Part shown: in pieces, positions 26,353 to 35,323 of the stretch
How positions within the stretch are numbered: the stretch's first letter is position 1
Layout: every line of letters starts with the position of its first letter
Assembly (NCBI RefSeq): GCF_900107105.1
Contig: NZ_FNOT01000023.1
Coordinates: 1-49,953 of the forward strand
Origin: Geodermatophilus africanus
GTDB lineage: Bacteria; Actinomycetota; Actinomycetes; Mycobacteriales; Geodermatophilaceae
Direction of reading: 5' to 3'
DNA length: 49,953 bases
Translations under genes and position numbers: made by a program
Notes under the pieces: generated by a model
What the model saw: only the letters and a program-made list of their open reading frames with translations
What the model was told of the DNA's origin: nothing
Database searches by the model: none

Positions 26353-28080
26353 TCAGAGAGCAGCGGAGACGGACACCCGGCCAGTCACGCGCCGCAGAAG
26401 CGCACGCGGGTCGTCGGGCAGCACGTCCCCGCGCCAGGCAACGTGACCATCGGGACGCACGAGGACGAGGTCCCGCTCGTACAGCCGGCGCGCGTTCACG
26501 TCGTCCACGGCGAGAACCTCGAGCGGGACGTTCTCCGCTGCGGCAGCCGCGACCATGTCGGCGGCCGCCGCTGCGCCGGCGAAGCTCACCAGCGTGAACC
26601 CGTCCTGATAGGCGCCCAGCAGGGAGCTGCCGTCGGCCAGGCGGACGTGCGGGGCACGGGACCCGGGAATGGTCGTGGGCAGGTACACGCTGCCGTCGAA
26701 CTCGGGCGCCTCCGTGCCGTCACTCACAACGACCGGTGAGCCGTCGTAGCGATACCCCATCTCCACGCCCCAGCTCCCGTGCTCTCCGGTGTTGGCGCTG
26801 AAGTACTCCGCGAGCTCGGCGCGGTGGGCGTCGGCCTCGGGGCCGTCTGCGTGCACCAGCGCCGGGTCCACAAGACCCTGCGCCTGGACATGGATACCCA
26901 GGTGACGAAAGGACCAGTCCCGACCCAGGATGGCGACCGGACGACGTTCGGCGTCGTAGCTGTCGAGGAGCTCGTCGCCGCCGTAACCCTTGATCACTGC
27001 CGCCAGCTTCCAGCCCAGGTTCACCGCGTCGGCGACACCGCTGTTGAGCCCGTACCCGCCGGTGGGGATCACTTCGTGCGCGGCATCGCCGGCGACGAAC
27101 AGGCGGCCGACGCGGTACCGGTCGGCCACGAGGACGTTGGCCTTCCACACGCTGCTCTGCAGGACCTCGTCGATCTCGAGGTGACGTCCGCACACCTTGT
27201 CGAGAAGCTGCTGCTTGTCGATGTCGGCCGTGTCCACGCCGTCGGTGATGGCGCTCGTCTGCAAGGTCCAGGTGTCGACCTCGTCCTGCGCGATGATGGC
27301 GCCGACACCGCCGCCGACGAAGAAGGCGTGCCAGTACTGGCCGTGGGCATGCAGGGTCGCCAGGTCGCGGGACTTGAAGTGGACCTGGCAGAACGTGATG
27401 ACGCCTCGCTCGCCTTCCATGGTCAGGCCCATCGCGCGGCGCACCACGGAGCCGGCACCGTCACACCCGACGAGATAGTCGGCGGTCAGCTCGTGGTCGG
27501 CGCCCCCGACGGGAGAGACGATCGTCGCGCGCACCCCGTCGCCGTCCTGCGCCACCGAGGTGACCTTCCACGGGCGCAGGACCTCGATGTTGGGGTCGGC
27601 GAGGCACCGCTTCATCAGCAGCTTCTCCACCTCGATCTGGGTGACGCGCTGCCACGGCTGCGCGGGCGCTGTGCCGTCGTTCGTCACCTCGATCCACTGC
27701 CGCATCTCGTCGACGCTTGGGTAGTGCCACCGGCCGACCTCGTAGCCGGCCATCGACGTGCAGAACACCACGTCGAAGGAGTGCTGGGGCGCTACCCCGA
27801 CCCGACGGACCTCGTCCGCCAGGCCCAGCCGGTCCAGGAGCTCCATGCTCCGAGCGTTGGTGAGGTCCATCTTCGGGAAGGTGGTCGTCTGGGGCGCCTG
27901 CTCGACGAGGGTGCTGCGCACGCCGTGCAGGCTCAGCTCCAGGGCCAGGATCATGCCCACCGGCCCTGCGCCGGAGATGAGCACCTCACGTCGCACGGAG
28001 GGATCGAGGTGCACGCCGACATCGGCTGCGTCCGTGCCATCCGAACCCATCCCGGTCGCTGCTCGCGGATCTGTGCTCAT
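26353..28080 (-). CDS. Class A FAD-dependent aromatic monooxygenase
   Basis: The 575-residue flavoprotein hydroxylase of the PHBH/phenol-hydroxylase superfamily has an FAD site REVLISGAGPVGMILALELS (GAGPVG at 37-42), a DG motif YLVGCDGAGSVVRRAMGL, and a GD motif LFVAGDAAHEVIPTGGYGLN near 324-343. The C-terminal thioredoxin-like domain ends with RRLYERDLVLVRPDGHVAWR. It is clearly distinct from the TfdB-like enzyme at 18-20 kb, so the two may hydroxylate successive intermediates. The ATG at 28080 has AGGAGAGG upstream. A 17-bp operator candidate at 28151-28167 lies 71 bases before the start. A hairpin terminator follows the stop, so it is probably monocistronic. Confidence 0.9.
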   Translation of the reverse strand: MSTDPRAATGMGSDGTDAADVGVHLDPSVRREVLISGAGPVGMILALELSLHGVRSTLVEQAPQTTTFPKMDLTNARSMELLDRLGLADEVRRVGVAPQHSFDVVFCTSMAGYEVGRWHYPSVDEMRQWIEVTNDGTAPAQPWQRVTQIEVEKLLMKRCLADPNIEVLRPWKVTSVAQDGDGVRATIVSPVGGADHELTADYLVGCDGAGSVVRRAMGLTMEGERGVITFCQVHFKSRDLATLHAHGQYWHAFFVGGGVGAIIAQDEVDTWTLQTSAITDGVDTADIDKQQLLDKVCGRHLEIDEVLQSSVWKANVLVADRYRVGRLFVAGDAAHEVIPTGGYGLNSGVADAVNLGWKLAAVIKGYGGDELLDSYDAERRPVAILGRDWSFRHLGIHVQAQGLVDPALVHADGPEADAHRAELAEYFSANTGEHGSWGVEMGYRYDGSPVVVSDGTEAPEFDGSVYLPTTIPGSRAPHVRLADGSSLLGAYQDGFTLVSFAGAAAAADMVAAAAAENVPLEVLAVDDVNARRLYERDLVLVRPDGHVAWRGDVLPDDPRALLRRVTGRVSVSAAL

Positions 28081-28150
28081 GCCGTTCCTCTCCTGAGGTC
28101 CTGGGCGCGTGCCCGCAGCGGTGTGACACCGCTCACTCGCAGACGCTAGA

Positions 28151-28167
28151 GCTATATGTGATATCAG
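28151..28167 (+). promoter_or_regulatory. Operator candidate, left copy
   Basis: GCTATATGTGATATCAG occurs here and, as the exact reverse complement, at 28453-28469. It contains the palindrome TGATATCA and the pair ATAT-GTG-ATAT. It lies 71 bases upstream of the minus-strand FAD monooxygenase start. It is a likely binding site for the FadR-type GntR regulator encoded at 38.7-39.4 kb, whose own upstream region carries a related GCTATA repeat. Confidence 0.7.
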
Positions 28168-28169
28168 TC

Positions 28170-28450
28170 AACGCCGGGACCGATGTTTGCTGCACGCCAG
28201 AGACGGCGCTTCACGGTCGGCCTCATCGGACCGGGCGCCCGAATCGCAACACGCTCCCGCCCCTGACGAAGCGGCCAGGCAGACAGAGGCGGCGACGCGA
28301 GCCGCTCACTCCCTCACAGGCCGGCAGAGGAGCTGGGCCCCGCGCCATGGGGAACACGGTGGGGGCGAGTCCGCCCACCCGCGCACAGGCAACCCAGGCC
28401 ACCGCCGGCGAGGAGGCCGGCGCCCGGCGAGGCGTGGTCGCCGAGGGGCT
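28170..28450. other. Divergent control region between the two operators
   Basis: About 280 bases of GC-rich DNA without a supported gene separate the two inverted operator copies. The spacing (302 bases between site starts) could allow looping, but each site also lies at its own promoter. Confidence 0.5.
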
Positions 28451-28452
28451 TG

Positions 28453-28469
28453 CTGATATCACATATAGC
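28453..28469 (-). promoter_or_regulatory. Operator candidate, right copy (inverted)
   Basis: CTGATATCACATATAGC is the exact reverse complement of the site at 28151. It lies 41 bases before the GTG start of the plus-strand SnoaL gene, so it probably controls the whole plus-strand catabolic operon. A TAGTGT -10-like element follows it. Confidence 0.7.
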
Positions 28470-28509
28470 CCCCTAGTGTGATGGGCGCCACCAAGCCGAA
28501 GGAGCCCCC

Positions 28510-28998
28510 GTGACCTCGACAGCCCTTACCCCCGAGCAGATCGTCGCCCGCAACCTCGCCGCCGTGGACGCCCACTTCCACAACGAGAACCCCGAGGACA
28601 TCGACAAGGCGATCGACCTCTACGGCGACTCCATCGTCTGGGAGGTGCCCGCTCGCGGGGTCCTCCTGCGGGACAAGGCGGCGGTGAAAGCCGCCTACCT
28701 GAAGATGTTCCAGAGCTACCAGATCCACTCGATGACCCCCATCCGGCGCTTCGCCGCCGACAACTACGTCGTCGACGACACGGTCGCGGACATGACCCTC
28801 GTCGGGGACGTCGAGACCAACGTGCCCGGCTGCCCACTGCCCAGCGGCACCCCGGTCAGCCTCCGGGTCGTCCACATCTTCGAGCTCGACGACGAGGGCC
28901 GGATCATCCGCGAGAACGGCTACGAGCTGTGGCGACGGGCTGACGGTCCGATCGATGACGACATCCCGGCCGACGCTCCCACGGTCACCTTCGACTGA
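28510..28998 (+). CDS. SnoaL/NTF2-like protein, first gene of the plus-strand catabolic operon
   Basis: The 162-residue NTF2-fold protein has an N-terminal helix TPEQIVARNLAAVDAHFHNE, then DIDKAIDLYGDSIVWEVPAR, a central KAAVKAAYLKMFQSYQIHSM, and strand pairs VSLRVVHIFELDDEGRIIRE. It starts with GTG, and AAGGAG lies six bases upstream. The fold suggests a small cyclase, isomerase, hydratase or ligand carrier. Conserved Asp/His positions cannot be assigned safely. An operator candidate lies just upstream. The next gene starts about 230 bases downstream on the same strand. Confidence 0.85.
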   Translation: MTSTALTPEQIVARNLAAVDAHFHNENPEDIDKAIDLYGDSIVWEVPARGVLLRDKAAVKAAYLKMFQSYQIHSMTPIRRFAADNYVVDDTVADMTLVGDVETNVPGCPLPSGTPVSLRVVHIFELDDEGRIIRENGYELWRRADGPIDDDIPADAPTVTFD

Positions 28999-29229
28999 GG
29001 GCTCTGCCGCCGTCCTCCCGTCCCACCTGGCGATGCCCGAGCCGCACGGGCCGGGTTGACCGGGCAGCTGCCGAGGTCCACGGCCCTCCGCGAGCCGTCA
29101 TGTCCGCACGCCGGCGCCGGAGGCGCGCTCGGCCAGTCGCACCAGGGACACCACCGCGCCGCGGCCTGTGCACGGAGCGGGCCCCGTAGCGCAGCACCAG
29201 CGTCAACACACGAGCGGACAGGAGCCGAC

Positions 29230-30837
29230 GTGACGAACGATCGCATGGATGGACAGTGGGACCAGGAAGTCGACGTGCTGGTCGCCGGAAGCGGGATCGG
29301 CGGGCTGGGAGCGGCCGTTGTCGCGGCCGCGAACGGCGCCGAGGTCGCCGTGGTCGAGAAGGCGGCGACCATCGGCGGCACGACGGCCAAGTCGGCGGCC
29401 TACATGTGGATCCCCAACAACAAGTACCTACGCGAGTCCGGGCGGACGGATCCGCGCCCGGACGCCCTCCGATACATGGCCAAGCTCTCCCGTCCACGGC
29501 TGTACGACCCGGCCCACCCGACCCTCGGTCTGCCCGAATGGGAGTACGCCGGGATCGCCGCCTTCTACGACCACGCCTCGGAGGCGGCCGAGACCTACGA
29601 GCGGCTCGGGGTCCTCGAGTTCGGCCACGCCGCGGACTTCCCCGACTACTACGCCCACATCCCCGAGGACGCGGCCCCGACCGGCCGGATCCTGTTCCCG
29701 GCGGAGAGCCAGGGAGCGCCGATCGGCGGGCGAATCCTCGTCGGCAAGTTCGCCGACGCCTGCCGCCGGGCCGGCGTCCCGATCACCGTGGAGGCCCGGG
29801 TCGTCGACGTCGTCCAGGACGCGGACGGGACGGTCGTCGGTGCGGTCGTCGAGCAGGGCGGCGCACGACGCCGCATCCGCACGCGACGCGGCGTGGTGTT
29901 CGCGACCGGGGGATTCACCCAGGATCCTGAGCTGCGGCTGCGTTACCTCGACCAGTCCTACGTCGGCGGCTGCGCCGCACGGACCAACACTGGCGACCTG
30001 CTGGCCATCGCGCGGGACGCCGGCGCCGACCTGGTCAACCTGAACCTCGGCATGCGGGCACCCATGGTGCTGGAGCGGCTCCAGCAGGACCCGGCCGGGG
30101 TCCGTGGGTCCTTCATGATCCCCGGCGACTCGATGATCATCGTCAACCGGTTCGGGCGGCGGGTGGTCAGCGAGAAGCTGCCCTATCACGACTTCGCCCG
30201 GGTCTTCTTCGAGTGGGACGGACAGCGGGGGACCTACCCGAACAACCCACTCATCGCGATCTGGGACGACGCGGCGATGCGCTTCGGCGGCGATGGCTTC
30301 GGCAATCCGATCCCAGCCCCCGGGGTGGACCCGTACTGGGTGGTCAGCGCGGACAGCCTGCCGGACCTCGAGAAGGGCATCGCCGCCCGACTCGAAGGGC
30401 TGCGATCCATGACGGGTCAGGCCGAGCTGGATCCCAGGTTCACCGAGACACTCGAGGCCACGATCGGCCGCTGGAACGAGATGGCTCGCGAGGGCGTCGA
30501 TCACGACTTCGGCCGTGGATCCACTCCGATCGAGCAGGGTCTCAGTGCCTTCTTCGGTGTGGGCGAGGGACCGAATCCCATGATGGCGCCCCTGGCACCC
30601 GACGGCCCGTACCACGCCACGATCCTGGGACCGGCTCTCATCGACACCGCCGGCGGCCCGCGCTGCGACCCCGACGGCCGAGTCCTGCGGCCCGACGGCA
30701 GCCCCATCCCCGGCCTGCTCGCCGTCGGGAACTGCGCTGCCGCCCCGTCGGGCGAGGCCTACTGGGCGGGCGGACACACCATCGGCTTCATCCAGTGCGC
30801 CGCCTACCTGGCCGGCCACGCCGTCGCCGCGGCCTGA
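29230..30837 (+). CDS. KstD/fumarate-reductase-type FAD-dependent dehydrogenase
   Basis: The 535-residue flavoprotein resembles 3-ketosteroid delta1-dehydrogenase and related flavocytochrome c-type enzymes, which introduce or reduce a C=C next to a carbonyl. The FAD motif is VDVLVAGSGIGGLGAAVVAA (GSGIGG at 20-25), followed by TIGGTTAKSAAYMWIPNN. The C-terminal FAD segment is PIPGLLAVGNCAAAPSGEAY with WAGGHTIGF. GTG 29230 is chosen for AGGAG six bases upstream and for homology. An open frame continues upstream without support. Steroid, terpenoid or alicyclic ketone are possible substrates. Neighbouring SnoaL genes fit ring metabolism. Confidence 0.88.
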   Translation: MTNDRMDGQWDQEVDVLVAGSGIGGLGAAVVAAANGAEVAVVEKAATIGGTTAKSAAYMWIPNNKYLRESGRTDPRPDALRYMAKLSRPRLYDPAHPTLGLPEWEYAGIAAFYDHASEAAETYERLGVLEFGHAADFPDYYAHIPEDAAPTGRILFPAESQGAPIGGRILVGKFADACRRAGVPITVEARVVDVVQDADGTVVGAVVEQGGARRRIRTRRGVVFATGGFTQDPELRLRYLDQSYVGGCAARTNTGDLLAIARDAGADLVNLNLGMRAPMVLERLQQDPAGVRGSFMIPGDSMIIVNRFGRRVVSEKLPYHDFARVFFEWDGQRGTYPNNPLIAIWDDAAMRFGGDGFGNPIPAPGVDPYWVVSADSLPDLEKGIAARLEGLRSMTGQAELDPRFTETLEATIGRWNEMAREGVDHDFGRGSTPIEQGLSAFFGVGEGPNPMMAPLAPDGPYHATILGPALIDTAGGPRCDPDGRVLRPDGSPIPGLLAVGNCAAAPSGEAYWAGGHTIGFIQCAAYLAGHAVAAA

Positions 30838-30910
30838 CCGCCGCCCCCGCGTCCCCTCGCACGTCCGCTGTTCCTGTCCGCCCACCCACCCCAACGAAGG
30901 AGGGTCATCA

Positions 30911-31288
30911 ATGACCCAGGCCACCACCAACCTCGACTCGGCCGTCCGCGCCTTCTACGCAGACCTGGACGCCAACGACCCCGACGCGTTCGACCGCCAC
31001 CTCGCACCCGACGCCGTCTTCGCCTTCAACGACGTCGACCCGGTCACCGGCGTGCAGCAGATCAGCGACTTCGTCGGCGCTTGGAAGGGCAGCTTCAAAT
31101 CGGTCACCCACGACCTCTCCGGCATCGCCGTCGACCCGGGACAGGAGCGGGTGGGTGTCGAGATCGTCGTCGCGTACGTCTTCCCCGACGACCGCGAGGT
31201 CAGGGTGAAGGGCTGCTCGTTCCTCGACTTCTCCGCCGACCGCATCACCGGATGGCGGGTCTACGTCGACACCACCCGGCTGAGCTGA
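30911..31288 (+). CDS. SnoaL/NTF2-like protein
   Basis: The 125-residue NTF2-fold protein has SAVRAFYADLDANDPDAFDR, HLAPDAVFAFNDVDPVTGVQ and FVGAWKGSFKSVTHDLSG, ending in RITGWRVYVDTTRLS. The ATG at 30911 is preceded by AGGAGGG. It lies 73 bases after the FAD dehydrogenase and 51 bases before the mycofactocin-type SDR, clearly in one operon. It differs from the other two SnoaL proteins of the cluster. A nuclear-transport-factor-like isomerase or hydratase is the best guess. Confidence 0.84.
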   Translation: MTQATTNLDSAVRAFYADLDANDPDAFDRHLAPDAVFAFNDVDPVTGVQQISDFVGAWKGSFKSVTHDLSGIAVDPGQERVGVEIVVAYVFPDDREVRVKGCSFLDFSADRITGWRVYVDTTRLS

Positions 31289-31325
31289 CCACCACCACCC
31301 CCACCCCCACCCCCACCCCCACCCC
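31289..31325 (+). repeat. CCCCCA tandem repeat; G-quadruplex potential on the minus strand
   Basis: Directly after the SnoaL stop the sequence runs CCACCACCA and then four CCCCCA units plus ACCCC, up to the SDR ribosome site. The complementary strand has five runs of four or five G separated by single T bases, an ideal intramolecular G-quadruplex pattern on the template strand. Confidence 0.85.
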
Positions 31326-31339
31326 GAAGGAGAGAACTC

Positions 31340-32179
31340 ATGGGACGAGTCGAGGGCAAGGTCGCCCTGATCACCGGGGCCGCCCGCGGCCAGGGACGCA
31401 GTCACGCGATCAGGCTCGCCGAAGAGGGCGCCGACATCATCGCGATCGACATCTGCGAGCACATCCCGTCCGCGCTGCACACGATGGGCACGGAAGAGGA
31501 GCTGAACGAGACGGTGCAGCAGGTCGAGAAGCTCGACCGCCGGATCGTCGCCAAGAAGGCGGACGTCCGCAACCGGGAGGCGCTGGGTGCCGCCATCGCC
31601 GAGGGCGTGCAAGAGCTGGGCCGGCTCGACATCGTCTCGGCCAACGCCGGCATCGCCTCCGTCAACCCCGTCCTCGAGGTCAGCAACGCCGAGTGGCACG
31701 ACGTCATCGACGTCAACCTGACGGGCGCCTGGCACACCGCAGTCGAGGCCATCCCGCACATCCTGGCGGGTGGCCGCGGCGGATCCGTCATATTCACCAG
31801 CTCCGCAGCGGGCGTCGACGTGGTCCCGAACCTCGGTCACTACAACGCCTCCAAGCACGGGATCATCGGCCTGATGAAGACACTCGCAATCGAGCTGGGG
31901 CCGCAGAGCGTGCGGGTCAACGCCATCGCCCCGACCAACGTCGATACGCCGATGCTCGTCAACGACAAGCTGATGAAGCTGTTCATGCCCCACCTCGAGA
32001 GTCCGACGCGGGCGGACGCCGAGGCCGAGGGCTCGAACTACCGGGCGGTCAATGCCATCCCGATCCCATGGGTGGACCCGATCGACATCAGCAATGCCCT
32101 GTTGTTCCTCGCGTCTGACGAAGCGCGCTTCATCACCGGGATCGTGATGCCGGTGGATGCGGGCTTCCTCGTCAAGTAG
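31340..32179 (+). CDS. Mycofactocin-coupled SDR-family oxidoreductase
   Basis: The 279-residue dehydrogenase of the mycofactocin-associated SDR subfamily has the NAD site TGAARGQGR at 12-20, the subfamily insertion DICEHIPSALHTMGTEEELN, and catalytic Ser154/155, Tyr168 and Lys172 (YNASKHG). The C-terminal end is RFITGIVMPVDAGFLVK. The ATG at 31340 has AAGGAGAG upstream. It would oxidise a secondary alcohol to a ketone, passing electrons to mycofactocin rather than exchanging NADH. Its position between SnoaL and acetoacetyl-CoA synthetase genes suggests a mid-pathway step. It is a close relative of the minus-strand SDR at 24 kb. Confidence 0.9.
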   Translation: MGRVEGKVALITGAARGQGRSHAIRLAEEGADIIAIDICEHIPSALHTMGTEEELNETVQQVEKLDRRIVAKKADVRNREALGAAIAEGVQELGRLDIVSANAGIASVNPVLEVSNAEWHDVIDVNLTGAWHTAVEAIPHILAGGRGGSVIFTSSAAGVDVVPNLGHYNASKHGIIGLMKTLAIELGPQSVRVNAIAPTNVDTPMLVNDKLMKLFMPHLESPTRADAEAEGSNYRAVNAIPIPWVDPIDISNALLFLASDEARFITGIVMPVDAGFLVK

Positions 32180-32194
32180 GGCACCGAACTGGAT

Positions 32195-32252
32195 CGCGAA
32201 CCCGCGTGGGGTTGCCGGACACCCCGGTGGCCGCTCCTTGCGCGGGTTCGCG
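32195..32252 (+). terminator. Long-range inverted repeat after the SDR gene
   Basis: CGCGAACCCGCG (32195-32206) pairs exactly with CGCGGGTTCGCG (32241-32252). The 34-base interior can itself fold through GGGGT/ACCCC. It starts 16 bases past the SDR stop and may terminate or attenuate transcription before the synthetase gene. Confidence 0.5.
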
Positions 32253-32399
32253 ACCCCGCGGCCTTCGCGCACTCCAGCCGACTTCGGCCGTCGTCGATGG
32301 CCGTCCAGCACCAACCTGAGCCACGCGACTGACATCAACTATGAGAAACCTGTGCACGCCGTCGGCGCCCGACGGACGCCGACGCGCGGAGGAGGAGCG

Positions 32400-34373
32400 A
32401 TGAATCCGCCGGAGCACCAGTCGGGCCCGCTGTGGTCACCGGATCCTCGTCGGGCCGGGGACAGCGCGATGGCACGATTCTGGCGCTCGACCCGAGAGAC
32501 CGAAGGTCTGCAGCTGGAAAGCTACGACGATCTGTGGACTTGGTCGGTGGACCACCCCGAGCGGTTCTGGCCCCTGGTCGGCGAGTTCTTCGGGGTCCGT
32601 GCTGGTGGCGCGTGGACCCCCGTGCGGGACAGCTCAGAGCTCTCGGGGGCGGGCTGGTTCCCCGAACTCTCCGTGAACTACACCGCCCAGGTGTTCGCCG
32701 GCGCATCTCGCGACCGTCCAGCCCTGGTCATCGCCCACGAGGACACGCCACCGGTCGAGATGCCGTGGGCGGAGTTGCGCGCCCAGGTCGGGGCAGTCGC
32801 CGCCCGTCTGCGCTCCTGGGGCGTCAGGCCTGGCGACCGTGTTGCGGCTTACCTGCCCAACAGCGCGGAGGCGGTTGTGGCCCTGCTCGCGACCGCGGCC
32901 GTGGGCGCGGTCTGGTCCTGTTGCGCGCCGGACTACGGCGTCGACGCGGTCGTGGACCGCTTCGCCCAGATCGAGCCGCGGGTTCTCCTGGTGACGGCCG
33001 GCTACTCCTACGCCGGCCGACGCGCCGACCGCAGCGACCAGGCGGCGGCGATCGCCGCTCGGCTGCCTTCGGTCACGCACGTGGTGCAGGTGGGCGACGC
33101 ACCGCCGAAGGGCTGGCTCAGCTGGGCCGACGTGGTCGGCACGCCCGCCGACCTGGTGACGGAGGAGGTGCCGTTCGCCCATCCGCTGTGGATCCTGTAC
33201 TCCTCGGGGACCACCGGGTTACCGAAGGGCATCGTCCACTCGCACGGCGGCATCGTGCTGGAGCACCTCAAGTGGCTCGGCCTGCACAACGACATGGGTC
33301 CGGGCGATCGCCTTTTCTGGTTCAGCTCCACCGCCTGGATGGTCTGGAACGTCACCGTGTCCTCGCTGATGCTGGGCGCCACCGTGGTCGTCTACGACGG
33401 CAGCCCGACGTGGCCGGACAAGGACGCCCTCTGGCGCCTCGCCGCCCGGACCCGCGCCACCTACTTCGGCACGAGCGCCGGCTACCTGACCGCGTCCCAG
33501 CGCGGCGGGCTCGAGCCCGGCCGCGACCACGATCTCTCCGCTCTGCGGTGCGTCATGTCCTCGGGTTCCCCCCTGCCGATCCCGGCGTGGCACTGGGTGT
33601 ACGAGCACGTCAAGCCGGACGTGTGGCTGGACGCGCCCAGCGGTGGCACCGACGTCTGCACCCCGTACGTGGGTGGCAGCCCGCTGGCCCCGGTACATGC
33701 CGGGGAGATGCAGTGCCGCCTTCTCGGAACACGCGTCGAGGCCTGGCGCGAGGACGGCACGCCGGTGATCGACGAGGTCGGCGAGCTCGTCGTCACCGCG
33801 GCCATGCCCTCGATGCCGGTCATGCTGTGGAACGACCCGAACGGCCGGCGCTACCAGGACACCTATTTCGACGTCTTTCCCGGCGTGTGGCGGCACGGGG
33901 ACTGGCTCACCGTCACCGGCCGCGGCACCGCCATCGTGCACGGCAGGTCGGACTCGACGATCAACCGGCACGGGGTCCGGCTGGGCAGCGCGGACATCTA
34001 CACGGCCGTCGAGGGGCTGCCTGAGGTGGCCGACTGCCTGGTCATCGGGGCCGAACTCACCGACGGCGGGTACTGGATGCCCCTGTTCGTCGTCCCTGCC
34101 GCCTGCGTGGCGCTCGACGACGCTCTGCGCGGCCGGATCAACGACGCGATCCGGAGGAGCTGCTCCGCGCGTCACGTGCCCGACGAGATCATCGAGGTGC
34201 CGGCCGTTCCGCACACGCTGACCGGCAAGCGCCTCGAAGTGCCGGTCAAGAGGCTCCTCCAGGGGGTGCCTCCGGCCCGTGCGGTGAACGCCGGCGTCGT
34301 CGACCGCCCCGACGTCCTGGACTTCTTCGTCCGGCTCGGTCAGGAGCGCCACGCGAACCGGGGGAACGCGTGA
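32400..34373 (+). CDS. Acetoacetyl-CoA synthetase (acetoacetate-CoA ligase)
   Basis: The 657-residue adenylate-forming enzyme converts acetoacetate, ATP and CoA into acetoacetyl-CoA. The N-terminal acetyl-CoA-synthetase-like cap contains SYDDLWTWSVDHPERFWPLV. The P-loop is YSSGTTGLPKGIVHSH at about 266-281. The A5-A8 motifs appear as SSGSPLPIPAWHWVYEHV, WRHGDW and GRSDSTINRHGVRLGSADIY. The C-terminal catalytic Lys is in TLTGKRLEVPVKRLL. The ATG at 32400 has GGAGGAGGAG just before it. It overlaps the next gene by TGATG. Together with the FAH-type hydrolase two genes on, it suggests a cleavage pathway releasing acetoacetate or a related beta-keto acid. Confidence 0.92.
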   Translation: MNPPEHQSGPLWSPDPRRAGDSAMARFWRSTRETEGLQLESYDDLWTWSVDHPERFWPLVGEFFGVRAGGAWTPVRDSSELSGAGWFPELSVNYTAQVFAGASRDRPALVIAHEDTPPVEMPWAELRAQVGAVAARLRSWGVRPGDRVAAYLPNSAEAVVALLATAAVGAVWSCCAPDYGVDAVVDRFAQIEPRVLLVTAGYSYAGRRADRSDQAAAIAARLPSVTHVVQVGDAPPKGWLSWADVVGTPADLVTEEVPFAHPLWILYSSGTTGLPKGIVHSHGGIVLEHLKWLGLHNDMGPGDRLFWFSSTAWMVWNVTVSSLMLGATVVVYDGSPTWPDKDALWRLAARTRATYFGTSAGYLTASQRGGLEPGRDHDLSALRCVMSSGSPLPIPAWHWVYEHVKPDVWLDAPSGGTDVCTPYVGGSPLAPVHAGEMQCRLLGTRVEAWREDGTPVIDEVGELVVTAAMPSMPVMLWNDPNGRRYQDTYFDVFPGVWRHGDWLTVTGRGTAIVHGRSDSTINRHGVRLGSADIYTAVEGLPEVADCLVIGAELTDGGYWMPLFVVPAACVALDDALRGRINDAIRRSCSARHVPDEIIEVPAVPHTLTGKRLEVPVKRLLQGVPPARAVNAGVVDRPDVLDFFVRLGQERHANRGNA

Positions 34374-35236
34374 TGACGGTCTTCGTCACCGGCGCCACCG
34401 GAAAGCTCGGTCCGCACGTCATCGCCTCGCTGGTCGCCCGCGGCGAACGGGTTCGTGCCCTGGTCCGGGACCCCGGTAAGGCGCGCCCGCTCCTCCCTGC
34501 GGATGCCGAACTGGTGCAAGGGGACTTCGCCGCCATCCCGACCGTCGAGGCCGAGCTGGCCGCGGCGGCCACAATGCTCCTTCTCACGCCGCACGGGCCG
34601 GACATGGCCGCGGTGCAGAACACGCTGATCGACCTGGCCACCCGGGCCGGCACCCGCGTGGTGAAGGTGTCCGGCACGAGTGCGGGCATCCGCCCCGACG
34701 GCCCCGACGCCTGCCGCCAGCACTTCGACGCCGAAAAGCACCTGGCCGACTCGGGCGTGCCGTGGGCGGTCGTCCGACCGAACGGGTTCATGCAGACGTT
34801 GATCGTCGCGATGGCCGCTACGGTGCGTGAGCGTGGACTGATCGCCAACCCCCTCGGCACCGCGGGCATCAGCCTGGTCGACTGCGCCGACGTCGGTGCC
34901 GCCGCCGCTGCCGTGCTCACCGATCCCCGGCACGACGGTCGCCACTACGTCCTCACCGGCCCGGCTGCACCGACCTACGCGGAGATCGCGGCGGTCATCA
35001 GCGAGGAGACCGGTGTCGATGTCAAGGTCCTGGACGTGACGCCAGAACAGGCCGGGGACGCCGCCCGGGCGCGGGGGCTGAGCGACTGGGAAGCCGGGCA
35101 CCTGACCGAGATGCTCGGGATGTTCCGCACCGGCGCATCCGAGTACGTCACCACGGACGTCGAAGAGGTCACCGGACGCCAGCCCCGATCCGTACGCGAC
35201 TTCGTCCGGGACCACCGTCACCTGTTCACCGGCTGA
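34373..35236 (+). CDS. NmrA-like NAD(P)-binding protein (atypical SDR)
   Basis: The 287-residue Rossmann protein of the NmrA/isoflavone-reductase-like atypical SDR group has an N-terminal MTVFVTGATGKLGPHVIASL with the GxxGxxG site at 7-13. ALVRDPGKARPL follows (an Arg typical of NADP binding), then VVRPNGFMQTLI and a C-terminal substrate region. No Tyr-x3-Lys catalytic pair is obvious, so it may be a reductase of quinone-like compounds or a redox sensor. The ATG overlaps the synthetase stop codon (TGATG), which means tight translational coupling. The next gene starts about 87 bases downstream. Confidence 0.87.
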   Translation: MTVFVTGATGKLGPHVIASLVARGERVRALVRDPGKARPLLPADAELVQGDFAAIPTVEAELAAAATMLLLTPHGPDMAAVQNTLIDLATRAGTRVVKVSGTSAGIRPDGPDACRQHFDAEKHLADSGVPWAVVRPNGFMQTLIVAMAATVRERGLIANPLGTAGISLVDCADVGAAAAAVLTDPRHDGRHYVLTGPAAPTYAEIAAVISEETGVDVKVLDVTPEQAGDAARARGLSDWEAGHLTEMLGMFRTGASEYVTTDVEEVTGRQPRSVRDFVRDHRHLFTG

Positions 35237-35323
35237 CCGGCTGGGAGCGCCCCTCTGCCGCAACCGGCGCGGGCGCGCAGCACCCCCACCACAGCCCCCT
35301 GTCACGAAACGGAAGGACCTGTC

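Noticed and set aside
31289..31325. Possible CRISPR-like or coding repeat
   Set aside because: Units are six bases without spacers. It is a simple-sequence tract, not a CRISPR array.
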